The notes beneath the pieces are model-generated. The model was not told the DNA's origin. It did not search any database and saw only the letters and a list, made by a program, of their open reading frames with translations. From the NCBI GenBank assembly GCA_014377485.1, contig JACMPM010000022.1:1-44995 (forward strand): a stretch of DNA of 44,995 nt, in the 5' to 3' direction. Below are positions 1 through 9,358 of the stretch, one piece after another. The stretch comes from Bacteriovorax sp. (GTDB lineage Bacteria > Bdellovibrionota > Bacteriovoracia > Bacteriovoracales > Bacteriovoracaceae). The position numbers and the translations under genes are program-made. The first letter of the stretch is position 1, and each line of letters begins with the position of its first letter.

Positions 1-11
1 AAGGAGTTTAA

Positions 12-1274
12 ATGAAATTATTTTCCAAACTTAGTACTGCCGCACTGATAATATTGACTACAACTGCTGCTTTTAGTTCAGACCATGATGACGGTTTAAC
101 TACACTTAAACCACTTAATAGAAACCTTACAGATCTTTATGTTTTTCGAGAAGATAATCAAACAGGAATTTCGGCCGACGGAAAAAACCTTATTTTTGTG
201 ATGAACAGTAATCCAAGATCACCAGCTGGATTACAAAGATACTTCAGTACGTCTGCCAAATATCAATTTCATGTTTCAGAAATAAAAAATGTGGATAAAA
301 ATAAAGCACCTACTGGATCTGAAGATCATATAATTGATTTTACGTTTGGAGCTGCCAACGACAAAGGTGAGCAAGCAATCTCTATGACTATGACGGATCA
401 CGGGATCAAAAAAACACTAATTAGTAAGAATGCACAAATGTCTTTTAAAACTACAAATATTACGGATTCAATGGCCGATAAATTTAATCTCAATACAGGT
501 ACGGTCGGAGGTCAAGAAGTAACTTTCTTTGCAGGTCTTCGCGAAGATCCTTTCTTTTTTGACGTTGACCAGTTTTTTAAAGTACGCCAAGGCGCACTTG
601 GAACAGGACCTAAAGTTGGATTTAGATCTCCAGAAACGGCAGTCGATTTTACTATTGGTTATAATGTAAATACTATTGTTCTTAAAATTCCAATTTCTGC
701 CCTAACTTCTAACCAAGACACTTCGGTTTTTGATGTATGGGAAATTGTTTATTCAAATAATGAAAAAGTTCAAGTTGAAAGACTTGCTCGCCCTGCAATT
801 AATGAAGGCCTTGTTGTGAAAAATGAATTTCTAAACGCATTCAACATGATTCCTCCTTCAGCAGATTTAAGCCCTGCTGCTGCGCCTGTATTAGCTGAAG
901 CTGCAAAACTAATTGCTGCCTTTGATGCTCTTGATGGAAAAATGGATCATACAGTAGCAAGTGTTGTTGCTGCATTTATTCCTGACGTTATGAGAATCGA
1001 TACGAGAGTTTCAATTCCTGCAGGAAAAACTGCATATAATGCTGACGTAAGTGGTTCTCGTGGAATGCTTACTGGTGGAAGAAAATTAGAAGACGATGTA
1101 ATGGATATTACTTTAAGTTATCTTGTTGCAGGAGACGCAACAGGCTCTTCTGTTAAAGACAATGTTTCATATGCAGGGACACCTGGAAATCCAAATCAGG
1201 GGCATAAGTTTTTATTCGGCCAAGCAACAAGATTGGGTACAGCTCAATTTCCATTCCTAGCTCGTCCAAATTAA
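12..1274 (+). CDS. DUF4331 family secreted protein
   Basis: The protein has 420 residues. It begins with a Sec signal peptide (about residues 1-22) and then the DUF4331 hallmark: a charged HDDG segment followed by NLTDLYVFRED at about residues 40-50. The family is widespread, secreted and without an assigned reaction. Length and composition fit a full-length member. The start is set by AAGGAG six bases upstream. The TAA is one base before the next ATG, so it is the first gene of a three-gene operon with a TPR protein and a HupE/UreJ-type membrane protein. Any promoter lies left of the window. The family call rests on the N-terminal pattern; the function is unknown. Confidence 0.85.
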   Translation: MKLFSKLSTAALIILTTTAAFSSDHDDGLTTLKPLNRNLTDLYVFREDNQTGISADGKNLIFVMNSNPRSPAGLQRYFSTSAKYQFHVSEIKNVDKNKAPTGSEDHIIDFTFGAANDKGEQAISMTMTDHGIKKTLISKNAQMSFKTTNITDSMADKFNLNTGTVGGQEVTFFAGLREDPFFFDVDQFFKVRQGALGTGPKVGFRSPETAVDFTIGYNVNTIVLKIPISALTSNQDTSVFDVWEIVYSNNEKVQVERLARPAINEGLVVKNEFLNAFNMIPPSADLSPAAAPVLAEAAKLIAAFDALDGKMDHTVASVVAAFIPDVMRIDTRVSIPAGKTAYNADVSGSRGMLTGGRKLEDDVMDITLSYLVAGDATGSSVKDNVSYAGTPGNPNQGHKFLFGQATRLGTAQFPFLARPN

Positions 1275-1275
1275 C

Positions 1276-2544
1276 ATGTTTAAAATAAAATATTTAATCA
1301 TATTAATGACAGTCCCGGCATTCGTGCTGGGTCTGTCTTTTTATAAATCAAAAATACATTCTGATCTTTATACTTATCATTATCCGCTGAATTTGAAACT
1401 CGAAGAAAAAAATTCAAATGAATTTGAAGTCACAAAAGATTTTTATGAAAAAAGAATAAAGAGAGATCCAACCAGTTATAGTGACCAAGCTATTTTTGCG
1501 CAAATTTATCTTACTGAAGCAAAACTTACAGGCAGAACTGATTATTTTGATCAGGCAGAAAAACTGGCAATTATCTCCCATAAAGAAATGAAATTAGGAA
1601 ATACGGCCGCACTCAAAGTACTTGCAGATGTTGCTCAGGCCCAGCACCAATTCAAAAAAGCAATTGATCTGGCAACACTCATGTTTAAAGAAAAGCCAAA
1701 ACATCCGGATGCAATAATAATCATGTTCAATTCTTATTTAGCTTTAGGGGAAATTATTAAAGCTAATGAGTACGCTGATAAACTTGTGCAACTCATTCCG
1801 TCCGAAAATACCTTTACTTTAAGAGGGATAGTTTTATCGGCCCAAGGAAAGTTTGATGAATCTAAAAAAGATTTTGATCACGCTTTCACACTTGAAGAAG
1901 ACGACATCACTCAGGCAGTGTGGACCAGAGCAATTTTCGCAAGAACACTTATTGAAAATGAGAAGTATGATTTGGCAAATTTTATTTTAAAAGAAAGTTT
2001 AGCTATTAATCCTAATGCAGCATTAAATTTATTTTTGATGGGAGAACTCGATTTAAAATTAAATAAACCAAAAGAAGCTGCCAAGTATTTCAAACAATCT
2101 TTTTCACAATCTAAACAGCTCATTTACCTTTACGGAGAAGCCCGCGCCTATAAGCAAATGGGAAAATTAAAACTTGCTCAACAGATGTCGTCGCAAATTG
2201 AAAAAATTTTAAGAGATAATCTAAAAAAAGATATTGCCACGGCTCATTTAAATGAACTCATTCGGATTCTACTAGATAGAGGATCGTACAATGACATTAA
2301 TGAAGCTTTGGATTTAGCAAAAAAAGAATCTCTCTCCAGAGAAAATGTTGAAACTTTACTGCTTTTAGCTAAAGCTTATGAACAATCTGGAAACTTGATT
2401 GAAGCTCAAAAAATCATTAACAAGATGCTTTCTAAAAAGATGAAAACTAAGGAGATGGAAATAATTTCAAATAGAATTGTAGAGGAATTAAAAAATCCGC
2501 ATATAATTGTAAGGACAACTTATTCTCAGAGTCCATCAAAATGA
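1276..2544 (+). CDS. TPR-repeat protein, membrane-anchored or secreted
   Basis: This 422-residue protein has an N-terminal hydrophobic segment (about residues 5-22) that could be a signal peptide or anchor. The rest is helical with repeated A/G/Y-containing 34-residue units typical of tetratricopeptide repeats, for example around residues 110-145, 180-215 and 245-280. TPR proteins act as scaffolds, so no enzymatic role is suggested. It starts one base after the DUF4331 stop and its own stop overlaps the next ATG (ATGA), so the three genes should be co-translated. It may help assemble or export the DUF4331 partner; that role is inference. Confidence 0.8.
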   Translation: MFKIKYLIILMTVPAFVLGLSFYKSKIHSDLYTYHYPLNLKLEEKNSNEFEVTKDFYEKRIKRDPTSYSDQAIFAQIYLTEAKLTGRTDYFDQAEKLAIISHKEMKLGNTAALKVLADVAQAQHQFKKAIDLATLMFKEKPKHPDAIIIMFNSYLALGEIIKANEYADKLVQLIPSENTFTLRGIVLSAQGKFDESKKDFDHAFTLEEDDITQAVWTRAIFARTLIENEKYDLANFILKESLAINPNAALNLFLMGELDLKLNKPKEAAKYFKQSFSQSKQLIYLYGEARAYKQMGKLKLAQQMSSQIEKILRDNLKKDIATAHLNELIRILLDRGSYNDINEALDLAKKESLSRENVETLLLLAKAYEQSGNLIEAQKIINKMLSKKMKTKEMEIISNRIVEELKNPHIIVRTTYSQSPSK

Positions 2545-3587
2545 AAATATTATCTTTTGCTTTTCTTCTTTTATTTCCAGCGCTTCTCACCGCTCATCCT
2601 CTTAATCTGGGGTACTTAGAAATTAAAATCAATTCGAGAGAAAAAGAGATCACCACAGTAGTTGAAATAAATCCTAAAATATTAAAATCTGACGACTCGT
2701 TTAATGAGATCTTAGGAAACACCTATTGGATTTCAAAACAAAAACCTTGTACATGGACCAAACATAATATTGAAAAAATATCTAATGATCAAATCAGGAT
2801 TATAGCACTTTCTCATTGTGAAGAAGGCATATTAGGATCAGTAGAACTTAATCTGGAATTCTTGAAAAATACCACAAACGACTTCCAATTCATCGGAAGA
2901 ATTAATAATGAAGAAGATGAATCCGCTTTTAACATTGATCATAAAAATCGAATTATTAAAGTTTCTGCATCAGAAAATAAAAAATTCTTTAATTTTGCTT
3001 TTATGGGTATTAAACATATTGGAGCAACCCCCAGCGAATGGATCACTGAAAAAGGAATTCACCTTCCTGATGGAATAGATCATATTCTTTTTGTAATTTT
3101 GCTTGTAATAGCAGGAGGAAACTTTAAAGAAATACTTAAAACTGTTACAGGTTTTACAGCAGGTCATTCAATAACACTGGCCTTAGCAACCCTGGGTATA
3201 ATACATGCTTCTCCTCAATTAATTGAGCCTTTAATAGCCTTAACAATAGTTTATGTCGCATTGGAAATTGTATTTTTAAGAGCGAGTAAACATCGTTGGC
3301 GTGTATCTTTATTTTTTGGTTTGATACATGGGTTTGGTTTTGCGGCCGCTTTAGAAGGGTTGAAACTTTCGATGTCTCAAATGTTAAAAGCACTTGCAGG
3401 ATTTAATCTTGGAGTTGAAATAGGACAATTAATTATTGTCTTATTTACCCTACCCTTATTACTCGTCTTGAAAAATAAAGTATCCTCAAAAACTTATATT
3501 ACTCAAGCAGCTAGTTTAGCAGTCGCCATCGTTGGTGGATATTGGTTTTACCAAAGATCATTACCTTTTATAAAAACATACCTTTAA
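2541..3587 (+). CDS. HupE/UreJ-type integral membrane protein
   Basis: The protein has 348 residues. A signal peptide (1-18) precedes a roughly 140-residue extracytoplasmic domain. A C-terminal block of about six membrane segments (residues about 170-345) follows. The membrane part carries HupE/UreJ_2 motifs: GIDHILFV, a TAGHSITL segment, HGFGFA, and NLGVEIGQ. Classical HupE/UreJ proteins are linked to nickel uptake, but this longer subfamily is mostly uncharacterised. The ATG overlaps the upstream TPR stop by four bases. Co-occurrence with DUF4331 and TPR genes suggests one membrane-plus-secreted system. The family call is fairly secure, while the substrate is unknown. Confidence 0.82.
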   Translation: MKILSFAFLLLFPALLTAHPLNLGYLEIKINSREKEITTVVEINPKILKSDDSFNEILGNTYWISKQKPCTWTKHNIEKISNDQIRIIALSHCEEGILGSVELNLEFLKNTTNDFQFIGRINNEEDESAFNIDHKNRIIKVSASENKKFFNFAFMGIKHIGATPSEWITEKGIHLPDGIDHILFVILLVIAGGNFKEILKTVTGFTAGHSITLALATLGIIHASPQLIEPLIALTIVYVALEIVFLRASKHRWRVSLFFGLIHGFGFAAALEGLKLSMSQMLKALAGFNLGVEIGQLIIVLFTLPLLLVLKNKVSSKTYITQAASLAVAIVGGYWFYQRSLPFIKTYL

Positions 3588-3814
3588 TTTGAATAAGAAA
3601 TAAATTAAAAAACTCAAATGCTTAATTAAAAGTGTTTTACACAAGATTTTTTATAAAAAAGGCTGCAGTATTTTTAAATAAATCGAATGATAATAATAAT
3701 ATTTTGTTATGCTACTTTTTAAAATTTTTTTACTTGTTTTATTTTCCTATAATTATTTTCCATGAGTTTTTTCATATTTAAAATGCTACAAATAGAAGAA
3801 TAAGGAAGAGGTTA

Positions 3815-3883
3815 ATGACTTCATCGCTTTATTTTTCGAAAACCAATGCAACTAGCGCTACAATTAACAGGAGACAATTATGA
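3815..3883 (+). other. Possible 22-codon leader ORF before the DUF4142 gene
   Basis: This short ORF starts with ATG at 3815 behind a strong purine-rich site (AAGGAAGAGG). It ends in a TGA that overlaps the ATG of the DUF4142 gene. The arrangement is that of a translationally coupled leader, but no regulatory composition is obvious. The rest of the 3588-3879 gap is very AT-rich and has a TATAAT at 3748-3753 with only a poor -35. The ORF could be chance. Confidence 0.25.
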
Positions 3884-4947
3884 AAAAATCTCGATTGGAA
3901 AAATTAATGATATGTTTTCTTCTTATCGGTGCATTTCTAAACATCGTACAGGCACAAGATAAACCTGACTCTTCTACCGTCAATAAAATCGTTGAGAATT
4001 GGCCGGCAAGGCCAAGACTTGCAGTACAAGAAATGATGGCAAAATATGGAGCACCACTTGAAGCAACTAGTGAAACAATGGTTTGGCATAATGCAGGTTT
4101 ATATAAAAGAATTATGGTGACTAAAATGGAAGTTCCACATGATTTTCCTAAACCACATATGGATTTCTTAGAACACACGGTTTCTTATAATGTACCTACA
4201 GATAAAGTCAGTGACCTAGTCGCCTTTGATGCCAGCATGACGATTAATAAAACAGCTGGAGAAATGTCAGCTCGTTGTGATTTAGAAGGCCACAATATTC
4301 TAACTCTTAATCTAGCTAATGACATTATCAAGGGTAAAAAGAGTGTTGAACAAGCACGCAAAGCTTTTGGGGAATTTGTGGTGGCAGACGTTGAAGGAAA
4401 GCATCCTTCGTATGTCTACAAGCTTCAGTTTGAACCTCAAAAAAATGCAGCATTTGCGGATAAGCCAATTATTCCTGGCTCGCCTGTTAGAGCATCTGAT
4501 AATATGAAGGCGACAGGAAGTGATGCCGAAGCGCTAGCCTTTGTGATCGCGATTGATGACAATGAGGTCCTTGCAGCAACTGCCGCTGAGAATGAAAAGC
4601 TAAGTTCGAAAGCGATGGATTACGCAAAAATGATACATCTAGAACACGGGAAAAATCTTGCTGATACTGCAATGCTTGGACAGAAAATCAAAGTGACGCC
4701 AATTGATACGAAAGCAGTTGATGATTTGCGAGTTAAAGGGGCACAGGAATTGTCTGAGCTTATTCCTCTGAAAGACAAAGATTTTGAAAACGCTTATATC
4801 AAAGCGACGGTAAAAAATCACACAGAGGCATTGTCAATGATTGATCAACTTTTAAAAACTGTAGACAATGAAGAACTTAAAAAACATCTCACAGCAACTC
4901 GTGAGCATGTGGCCATGCATTTGGATAAAGCTAAAACATTACGCTAG
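3880..4947 (+). CDS. Secreted DUF4142-domain protein
   Basis: The protein has 355 residues with a signal peptide (about 1-25, ending near VQAQ). An N-terminal domain of about 180 residues is not recognised. A C-terminal helical domain (about 220-350) matches DUF4142, a ferritin-like bundle: it has LAATAAENEKLSSKAMDYAK, a HGKNLAD segment, and a VKNHTEALSMID helix. DUF4142 proteins are periplasmic and often stress-linked; some bind metal, but this is not shown here. AGGAG sits eight bases before the ATG. A stable hairpin follows the stop. The fusion of an unknown N-terminal domain to DUF4142 is the notable point. Confidence 0.75.
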   Translation: MKKSRLEKLMICFLLIGAFLNIVQAQDKPDSSTVNKIVENWPARPRLAVQEMMAKYGAPLEATSETMVWHNAGLYKRIMVTKMEVPHDFPKPHMDFLEHTVSYNVPTDKVSDLVAFDASMTINKTAGEMSARCDLEGHNILTLNLANDIIKGKKSVEQARKAFGEFVVADVEGKHPSYVYKLQFEPQKNAAFADKPIIPGSPVRASDNMKATGSDAEALAFVIAIDDNEVLAATAAENEKLSSKAMDYAKMIHLEHGKNLADTAMLGQKIKVTPIDTKAVDDLRVKGAQELSELIPLKDKDFENAYIKATVKNHTEALSMIDQLLKTVDNEELKKHLTATREHVAMHLDKAKTLR

Positions 4948-4953
4948 AATCGG

Positions 4954-4976
4954 AGCCCCACAATATTTGTGGGGCT
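4954..4976 (+). terminator. Hairpin after the DUF4142 gene
   Basis: There is a 10-bp perfect stem (AGCCCCACAA / TTGTGGGGCT) with a 3-base loop, seven bases after the stop. The following T-run is short (GTTT), so termination strength is uncertain. Confidence 0.7.
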
Positions 4977-4980
4977 GTTT

Positions 4981-5590
4981 GCTCCAGAACATTAATCACG
5001 GAATTTGCAGAAGTATTTCCATAATTAGACAAACTTGGCTCTCCTGGATGAGAAATTTAATAACTAACTTCATCTCTCGTTACTTTATTTTTTCTTAAGA
5101 AATCATCAATATTCTTCCCTACGTGTTCTTTAACTAAGGCCGGTATATCGGTTGAAAGATTAATTTGAAATCCATCTTTAATAATATCCCATCCCATTAG
5201 GCGCTCGGTATTCGGATAGAACTTACTTCCCGAGCTAATATTTCAAAACTGGCGACGCGGTTATCGGGTGATCTTTACCGACGAATAAGACTACGCCTGA
5301 ACCATCACCAAAAAGCGAAGTACCAATAATATTTGCAATTAGGATCACAGCATTTGAAGAATGTCCTTCAAGAAGATCATTAACGCGATTTATTCCTGCG
5401 ACTCCAGCTAATCAACCAAGCCCGAAGAGAGGAAGTCTTTTTGTATCAGGGGATAAGGGAAAATGATTTATGATTAATGCTTCAAGACTAGGTACTGCCA
5501 ATCCGGTTGTCGTCGGCAAAAACATAAATGCAAAAAAACTACAAATCACATAAAAATGAGCTATACCAAAAAAATCATTATCACTTTCGA
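4981..5590 (-). pseudogene. Decayed type III polyketide synthase (chalcone-synthase-like)
   Basis: Minus-strand translation gives consecutive pieces of a type III PKS. They are PTTTGLAVPSLEA, then SPDTKRLPLFGLG followed by a stop, then LAGVAGINRVNDLLEGH, SLFGDGSGVVLF, KFYPNTERLMGWDI, DIPALVKEH, ISHPG and finally YGNTSANSV. The stop TGA at 5412-5414 sits exactly where the family has its catalytic Cys (GxGCxAG). Further damage includes a frameshift near 5234-5237, a stop at 5057-5059, and two internal deletions: after NAVILI, and between the HPGG and YGN motifs. The N-terminal third is also missing. No functional product is possible. This pseudogene fills the 725-base gap between the DUF4142 and DUF748 genes. 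Confidence 0.9.
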
Positions 5591-5672
5591 TGTGAGTAAT
5601 AACAATTTCATATTGTTTTTAATTAACGGCTAAGAGCATCCTTGTCATGAAGTGCTTGAATGAGGATCAAAA

Positions 5673-7235
5673 ATGAAAAAAAAACTCGGCATACCTCTGG
5701 CGATTATTTTTTTGCTTTTTACAGCATCATATTTTTTGGATGAACCCTTGCGTGCCAATATGGAAAAGAAAATTAACCACAATCTGAAAGGGTATTCGGT
5801 TCATCTTCAAAAGTTACATCTCCAGTTGATAGGCTTTTCTATGATACTTAAAGGATTAAGCGTGATTCAGCAAGCCTACCCGAATTCTCCCGTTGTTTAT
5901 TTTCCAATTATTAAAGCCTCCATTCACTGGAGAGAGATATTCGCTGGAAAAATCGTCGCCGAAATATTACTTGATGAACCTAAAATCAATATAAATTTAC
6001 AGCAACTTCATAGTGAGATGGAAAACAAAGTCGCACTCAAAGAACAGGGATGGCAATTAGCTATAGAGAATATTTATCCGCTAAAAATAAATACATTGGT
6101 AATCAACAATGCGATGATTACATATGCCGACCAAGATTCATCTCCCCCTCTTATCCTAAACCATTTGTATCTCAAGGCCACCAACATCCGCAATATTCAC
6201 ACACTCGAGCGTGTCTATCCTTCCTCGTTTCACCTTGAGACGGAAATTTTCGGTATAGGAAAAGGCATGATTAATGGCAAAGCAAATTTTCTTTCTGAGC
6301 CTTATCCAAGCTTTAAGGCCAGTTTTAAATTGGAAAAAATTTCAATCGATTTTTTTGCATCGATTATTTCACGGGAAAATTTTTCACTTCATGGAGGAGA
6401 GCTTTTGACAACTGGAGATCTCGAGTATGCACCTACGGTGAAAATTGCACACATAGAGGACTTGATGATACGGGGAATGGAAATAGATTATGTACACAAG
6501 GATAGTACCGCTCAGGCCGAAAAAATACGCGCTTCCAGTGTAAAGAAAAGTGCTAAGAACCTAAGTAATAAACCTGGGATATTGATAAGCGCCGATCTGA
6601 TAAGTTTGAAGGAATGCACGATCGGCATAGTGAATAAGACGGCAAACAAACCATATCGTGTATTTCTTAGCCATGTCGATTTTCTCTTGAAGAATTTTTC
6701 CAACCATTTTTCGCATGGACCTGCTCAGTCACACTTGAAAGCAAAATTTATGGGAAATGGTAACATAGTCGCTTCCGGAAATTTTCGACCGGAAAAAGCA
6801 GGGCCAGATCTTGATCTCTATGTCAAAATTGAGGACACGGCGTTGACATCCATGAACAACTTGCTGCGTGCCTACGGGAATTTCGATGTATCGGCCGGAG
6901 TCTTTTCACTCGTCTCAGAATTACACCTTAAAAATAATAATATTTCCGGTTATATCAAACCATTCTTCAAAAATATTAAAGTCTATGACTCTCGCAAGGA
7001 TAAAGATCGGGGGATACTTCATAAAGTCTACGAGAAGATGATAGGCGCAGTGGCTAAACTACTTAAAAATAGACCCACTCAAAAAGTAGCCACTAAAATA
7101 AATATCACTGGCCCAGTTGGAAAACCAGAAACCAGCACCTGGCAGATTATCGTTGAACTTATCAAAAATGCATTTTTTAAAACTATATTTCCAAGCTTCG
7201 AACAGGAAGCCAGCGGAGTAAGTAATAAAAAGTAA
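5673..7235 (+). CDS. DUF748 / AsmA-like envelope protein
   Basis: The protein has 520 residues. One N-terminal membrane anchor (residues 5-22) is followed by long beta-rich repeats typical of DUF748/AsmA-like proteins: short alternating strands, and phrases such as LKGLSV and IINNAMITYADQD. Members sit in the inner membrane and reach into the periplasm; relatives are implicated in lipid transport or envelope integrity. GAGGA lies seven bases before the ATG. It is probably transcribed with the flavoprotein gene 21 bases downstream. The DUF748 assignment comes from overall pattern, and a more general AsmA-like label would also fit. Confidence 0.7.
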   Translation: MKKKLGIPLAIIFLLFTASYFLDEPLRANMEKKINHNLKGYSVHLQKLHLQLIGFSMILKGLSVIQQAYPNSPVVYFPIIKASIHWREIFAGKIVAEILLDEPKININLQQLHSEMENKVALKEQGWQLAIENIYPLKINTLVINNAMITYADQDSSPPLILNHLYLKATNIRNIHTLERVYPSSFHLETEIFGIGKGMINGKANFLSEPYPSFKASFKLEKISIDFFASIISRENFSLHGGELLTTGDLEYAPTVKIAHIEDLMIRGMEIDYVHKDSTAQAEKIRASSVKKSAKNLSNKPGILISADLISLKECTIGIVNKTANKPYRVFLSHVDFLLKNFSNHFSHGPAQSHLKAKFMGNGNIVASGNFRPEKAGPDLDLYVKIEDTALTSMNNLLRAYGNFDVSAGVFSLVSELHLKNNNISGYIKPFFKNIKVYDSRKDKDRGILHKVYEKMIGAVAKLLKNRPTQKVATKINITGPVGKPETSTWQIIVELIKNAFFKTIFPSFEQEASGVSNKK

Positions 7236-7256
7236 ACTTTAATAGGATCGTGCAAT

Positions 7257-8969
7257 ATGAATATTACATCTACTTTAAAATTTTATTCTGGCATAAACTC
7301 CATCAAACAGAAGAATAAAATGCCTAACAAAGTTGTCATTTTTGGAGCAGGGATAGCTGGATTAAGTACTGCCCATGAATTAGTCCGTTTAGGCTATATT
7401 GTTTCAGTGTATGAAGCGACCGATCGGCCAGGAGGATTCTTTAGAAGTTCAAGGACTAATAAAGAAAATATGCCTACTGAGTATTCGTGGCACGGGTTGG
7501 GGCCTTGGTACCATAATGCTTTTGATCTAATGAAACAAATCCCTTTTAGTGAAAAAGGAAGCATCTATGATTTAGCTCTTTCACGTTCCGTTGATTTTGG
7601 CATTTTTCCAAACGACGACAAGGCTCAATTCTATGATAAAAAACTTTTGAGTGTTCATAAAATGTTTAGGATGAACAAGTTAGAATTAATTAAATGGTCG
7701 TATTTAATGCTTAAAACTTGGACTTCCAACAATAGAAGTAAAATAAAATATGCAAAAATCAATGCGGCACAAGCTTGGAGACCTTTACTTAAAGATAAGG
7801 CCTATAAAACTTGGCGTTCTTGTTTTGGTCCGTGGGTTGGATCAGATTGGTCTAGAGTTTCCTTACATACTGTCGGTGATTTTTTTAGAAAACAACTAAC
7901 AACAAAACCAGCTCATCAACATCTTGCAGATCTTGATGGACCAGCGTGGAAGCAAGGTGCAGGAGATGGCTGGCTGCTATTTAAAGGTCCTAGTAGTGAA
8001 TACTGGTTTAACCCTTGGGTGAAGTATCTTAAAGAAAAAGGCGTTATATTCTTTTGGGAAAAAAATTTAACAAAATTAGAGTATGATGGAACAAAAATTA
8101 TCTCCGCTTTTTGTGGCGATGAGAAAATTCAGGGTGACATTTATATTCTAGCGATCAATCCCTTTATAATGGCCAATATTTTAAGTGAAACCCCGGCACT
8201 TGAAAAACAAGAAGAATTAAAATTATTTAAACCTCTTATTCAAGATGGACCTCATACTCAAGTGTCGTTTAGAGTGGCATTTTCCGAAGAGATAAAATTT
8301 CCTCGAAAGCGAGTTGCAGTTGTATTAAGTGATTCCGAATTTAATTTAACCCTTTTTGCCGAAGAACAAGTTTGGGACGAAAAAGTTGATTTAGGAAGAA
8401 ATATCAAATCAATCTGGACTGGCACATCTTGTATTAGCAGCATTCCAGGCAAGATTTATCATAAGCCCGTAAACAATTGCACGAAAGAAGAATTTATCGA
8501 AGAAGTTAAAACTCAAATTCTTAATTGCGGAGCACTTAATGAATTAATTAAAGAAGCTAATAATGGAAGAGGCTTAAAAGAATTTTCAATTATTAAAATT
8601 GAAGTTTGGCATGAGTGGGTTTTCTCGAGCGAAGGAATTAAATCCTTTCAACCGAAATGGGTTACAACGACTAATACCCAGGCCTATCTCCCCTCCCAGA
8701 AAACGCCGGTTTTAAATCTATTTTTGGCAGGTGCTCACACTAAGACACAAGCTCAAGTATGGAGCATTGAAGGTGCAGTGGAAAGTGGCAGAAGGGCCGC
8801 GAAAGCGATAGATCGACGGGTTAAAGTAATAGATCAATATCGCCCCATGTGGATAAAAAGTTTATCAATAATTGATGACATTTTATATTCGTTTAGAGCA
8901 CCCCAAATTATTGATTCTCTATTTTTATCATTAATTTTATTTTCACTTTGGCGATTTTGGTCAGGATAA
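7257..8969 (+). CDS. FAD-dependent amine-oxidase / phytoene-desaturase-like protein
   Basis: The 570-residue protein has a dinucleotide-binding fold starting near residue 26: VVIFGAGIAGLSTAHEL with the GxGxxG pattern, then a YEA acid and DRPGG. This is the signature of the flavin amine oxidase/desaturase superfamily. The C-terminal FAD-contact region is LNLFLAGAHTKTQAQVWSIE (about 483-502). The last 20 residues form a possible membrane tail. AGGA precedes the first ATG at 7257 at good spacing. A second ATG at 7321, just before the fold, is an alternative start. Substrate cannot be told from sequence; carotenoid-like or sterol-like lipids are typical for the superfamily. Confidence 0.75.
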   Translation: MNITSTLKFYSGINSIKQKNKMPNKVVIFGAGIAGLSTAHELVRLGYIVSVYEATDRPGGFFRSSRTNKENMPTEYSWHGLGPWYHNAFDLMKQIPFSEKGSIYDLALSRSVDFGIFPNDDKAQFYDKKLLSVHKMFRMNKLELIKWSYLMLKTWTSNNRSKIKYAKINAAQAWRPLLKDKAYKTWRSCFGPWVGSDWSRVSLHTVGDFFRKQLTTKPAHQHLADLDGPAWKQGAGDGWLLFKGPSSEYWFNPWVKYLKEKGVIFFWEKNLTKLEYDGTKIISAFCGDEKIQGDIYILAINPFIMANILSETPALEKQEELKLFKPLIQDGPHTQVSFRVAFSEEIKFPRKRVAVVLSDSEFNLTLFAEEQVWDEKVDLGRNIKSIWTGTSCISSIPGKIYHKPVNNCTKEEFIEEVKTQILNCGALNELIKEANNGRGLKEFSIIKIEVWHEWVFSSEGIKSFQPKWVTTTNTQAYLPSQKTPVLNLFLAGAHTKTQAQVWSIEGAVESGRRAAKAIDRRVKVIDQYRPMWIKSLSIIDDILYSFRAPQIIDSLFLSLILFSLWRFWSG

Positions 8970-9120
8970 TTACTAATCCTAGATAATGAACAATAAATAG
9001 AGCATTTTTGATCAGTCAAAATATCAATCATTAGAAAGTTATATACTCACAACCTTAGCAACAGTTAGATCCTTAAGTTAGCTGAAAACTATAATAGTTT
9101 TCTTTATCCATGGAGTTCAT

Positions 9121-9279
9121 ATGACAAATCAAAATTCAGAAAAAGGCAACTCACAAAATCAGTCAGGAAGTGATCAATCTAAAACTAGTCGACCTAGACA
9201 AGGACAATCCCAACCAAATAAAAGTAATCAGGGGCAATCAAGCTCAGGATCTGAAATGGATAAAAATAAGAAAAAATAA
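9121..9279 (+). CDS. Small Gln/Ser/Asn/Gly-rich hydrophilic protein (52 aa)
   Basis: The predicted protein is 52 residues, highly polar, has no cysteine and no hydrophobic segment, and ends in a lysine run. GGAG is five bases before the ATG, and a strong hairpin terminator follows 40 bases after the stop, which supports a real transcript. The composition suggests an intrinsically disordered protein of the kind seen among small stress-related proteins. That function is a guess. Confidence 0.5.
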   Translation: MTNQNSEKGNSQNQSGSDQSKTSRPRQGQSQPNKSNQGQSSSGSEMDKNKKK

Positions 9280-9318
9280 GTACAAATAAAATCGGATTAA
9301 ATAAGTATATTTAAATAA

Positions 9319-9342
9319 CTGGAGGGCGTAAATGCCCTCCAG
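9319..9342. terminator. Bidirectional terminator
   Basis: There is a 9-bp perfect stem (CTGGAGGGC / GCCCTCCAG) with a 6-base loop between the 52-aa gene and the convergent dehydrogenase. CTTTT follows on the plus side and an AT-rich tract lies on the other side, so it could serve both strands. Confidence 0.85.
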
Positions 9343-9358
9343 CTTTTAAAGAAATTTC

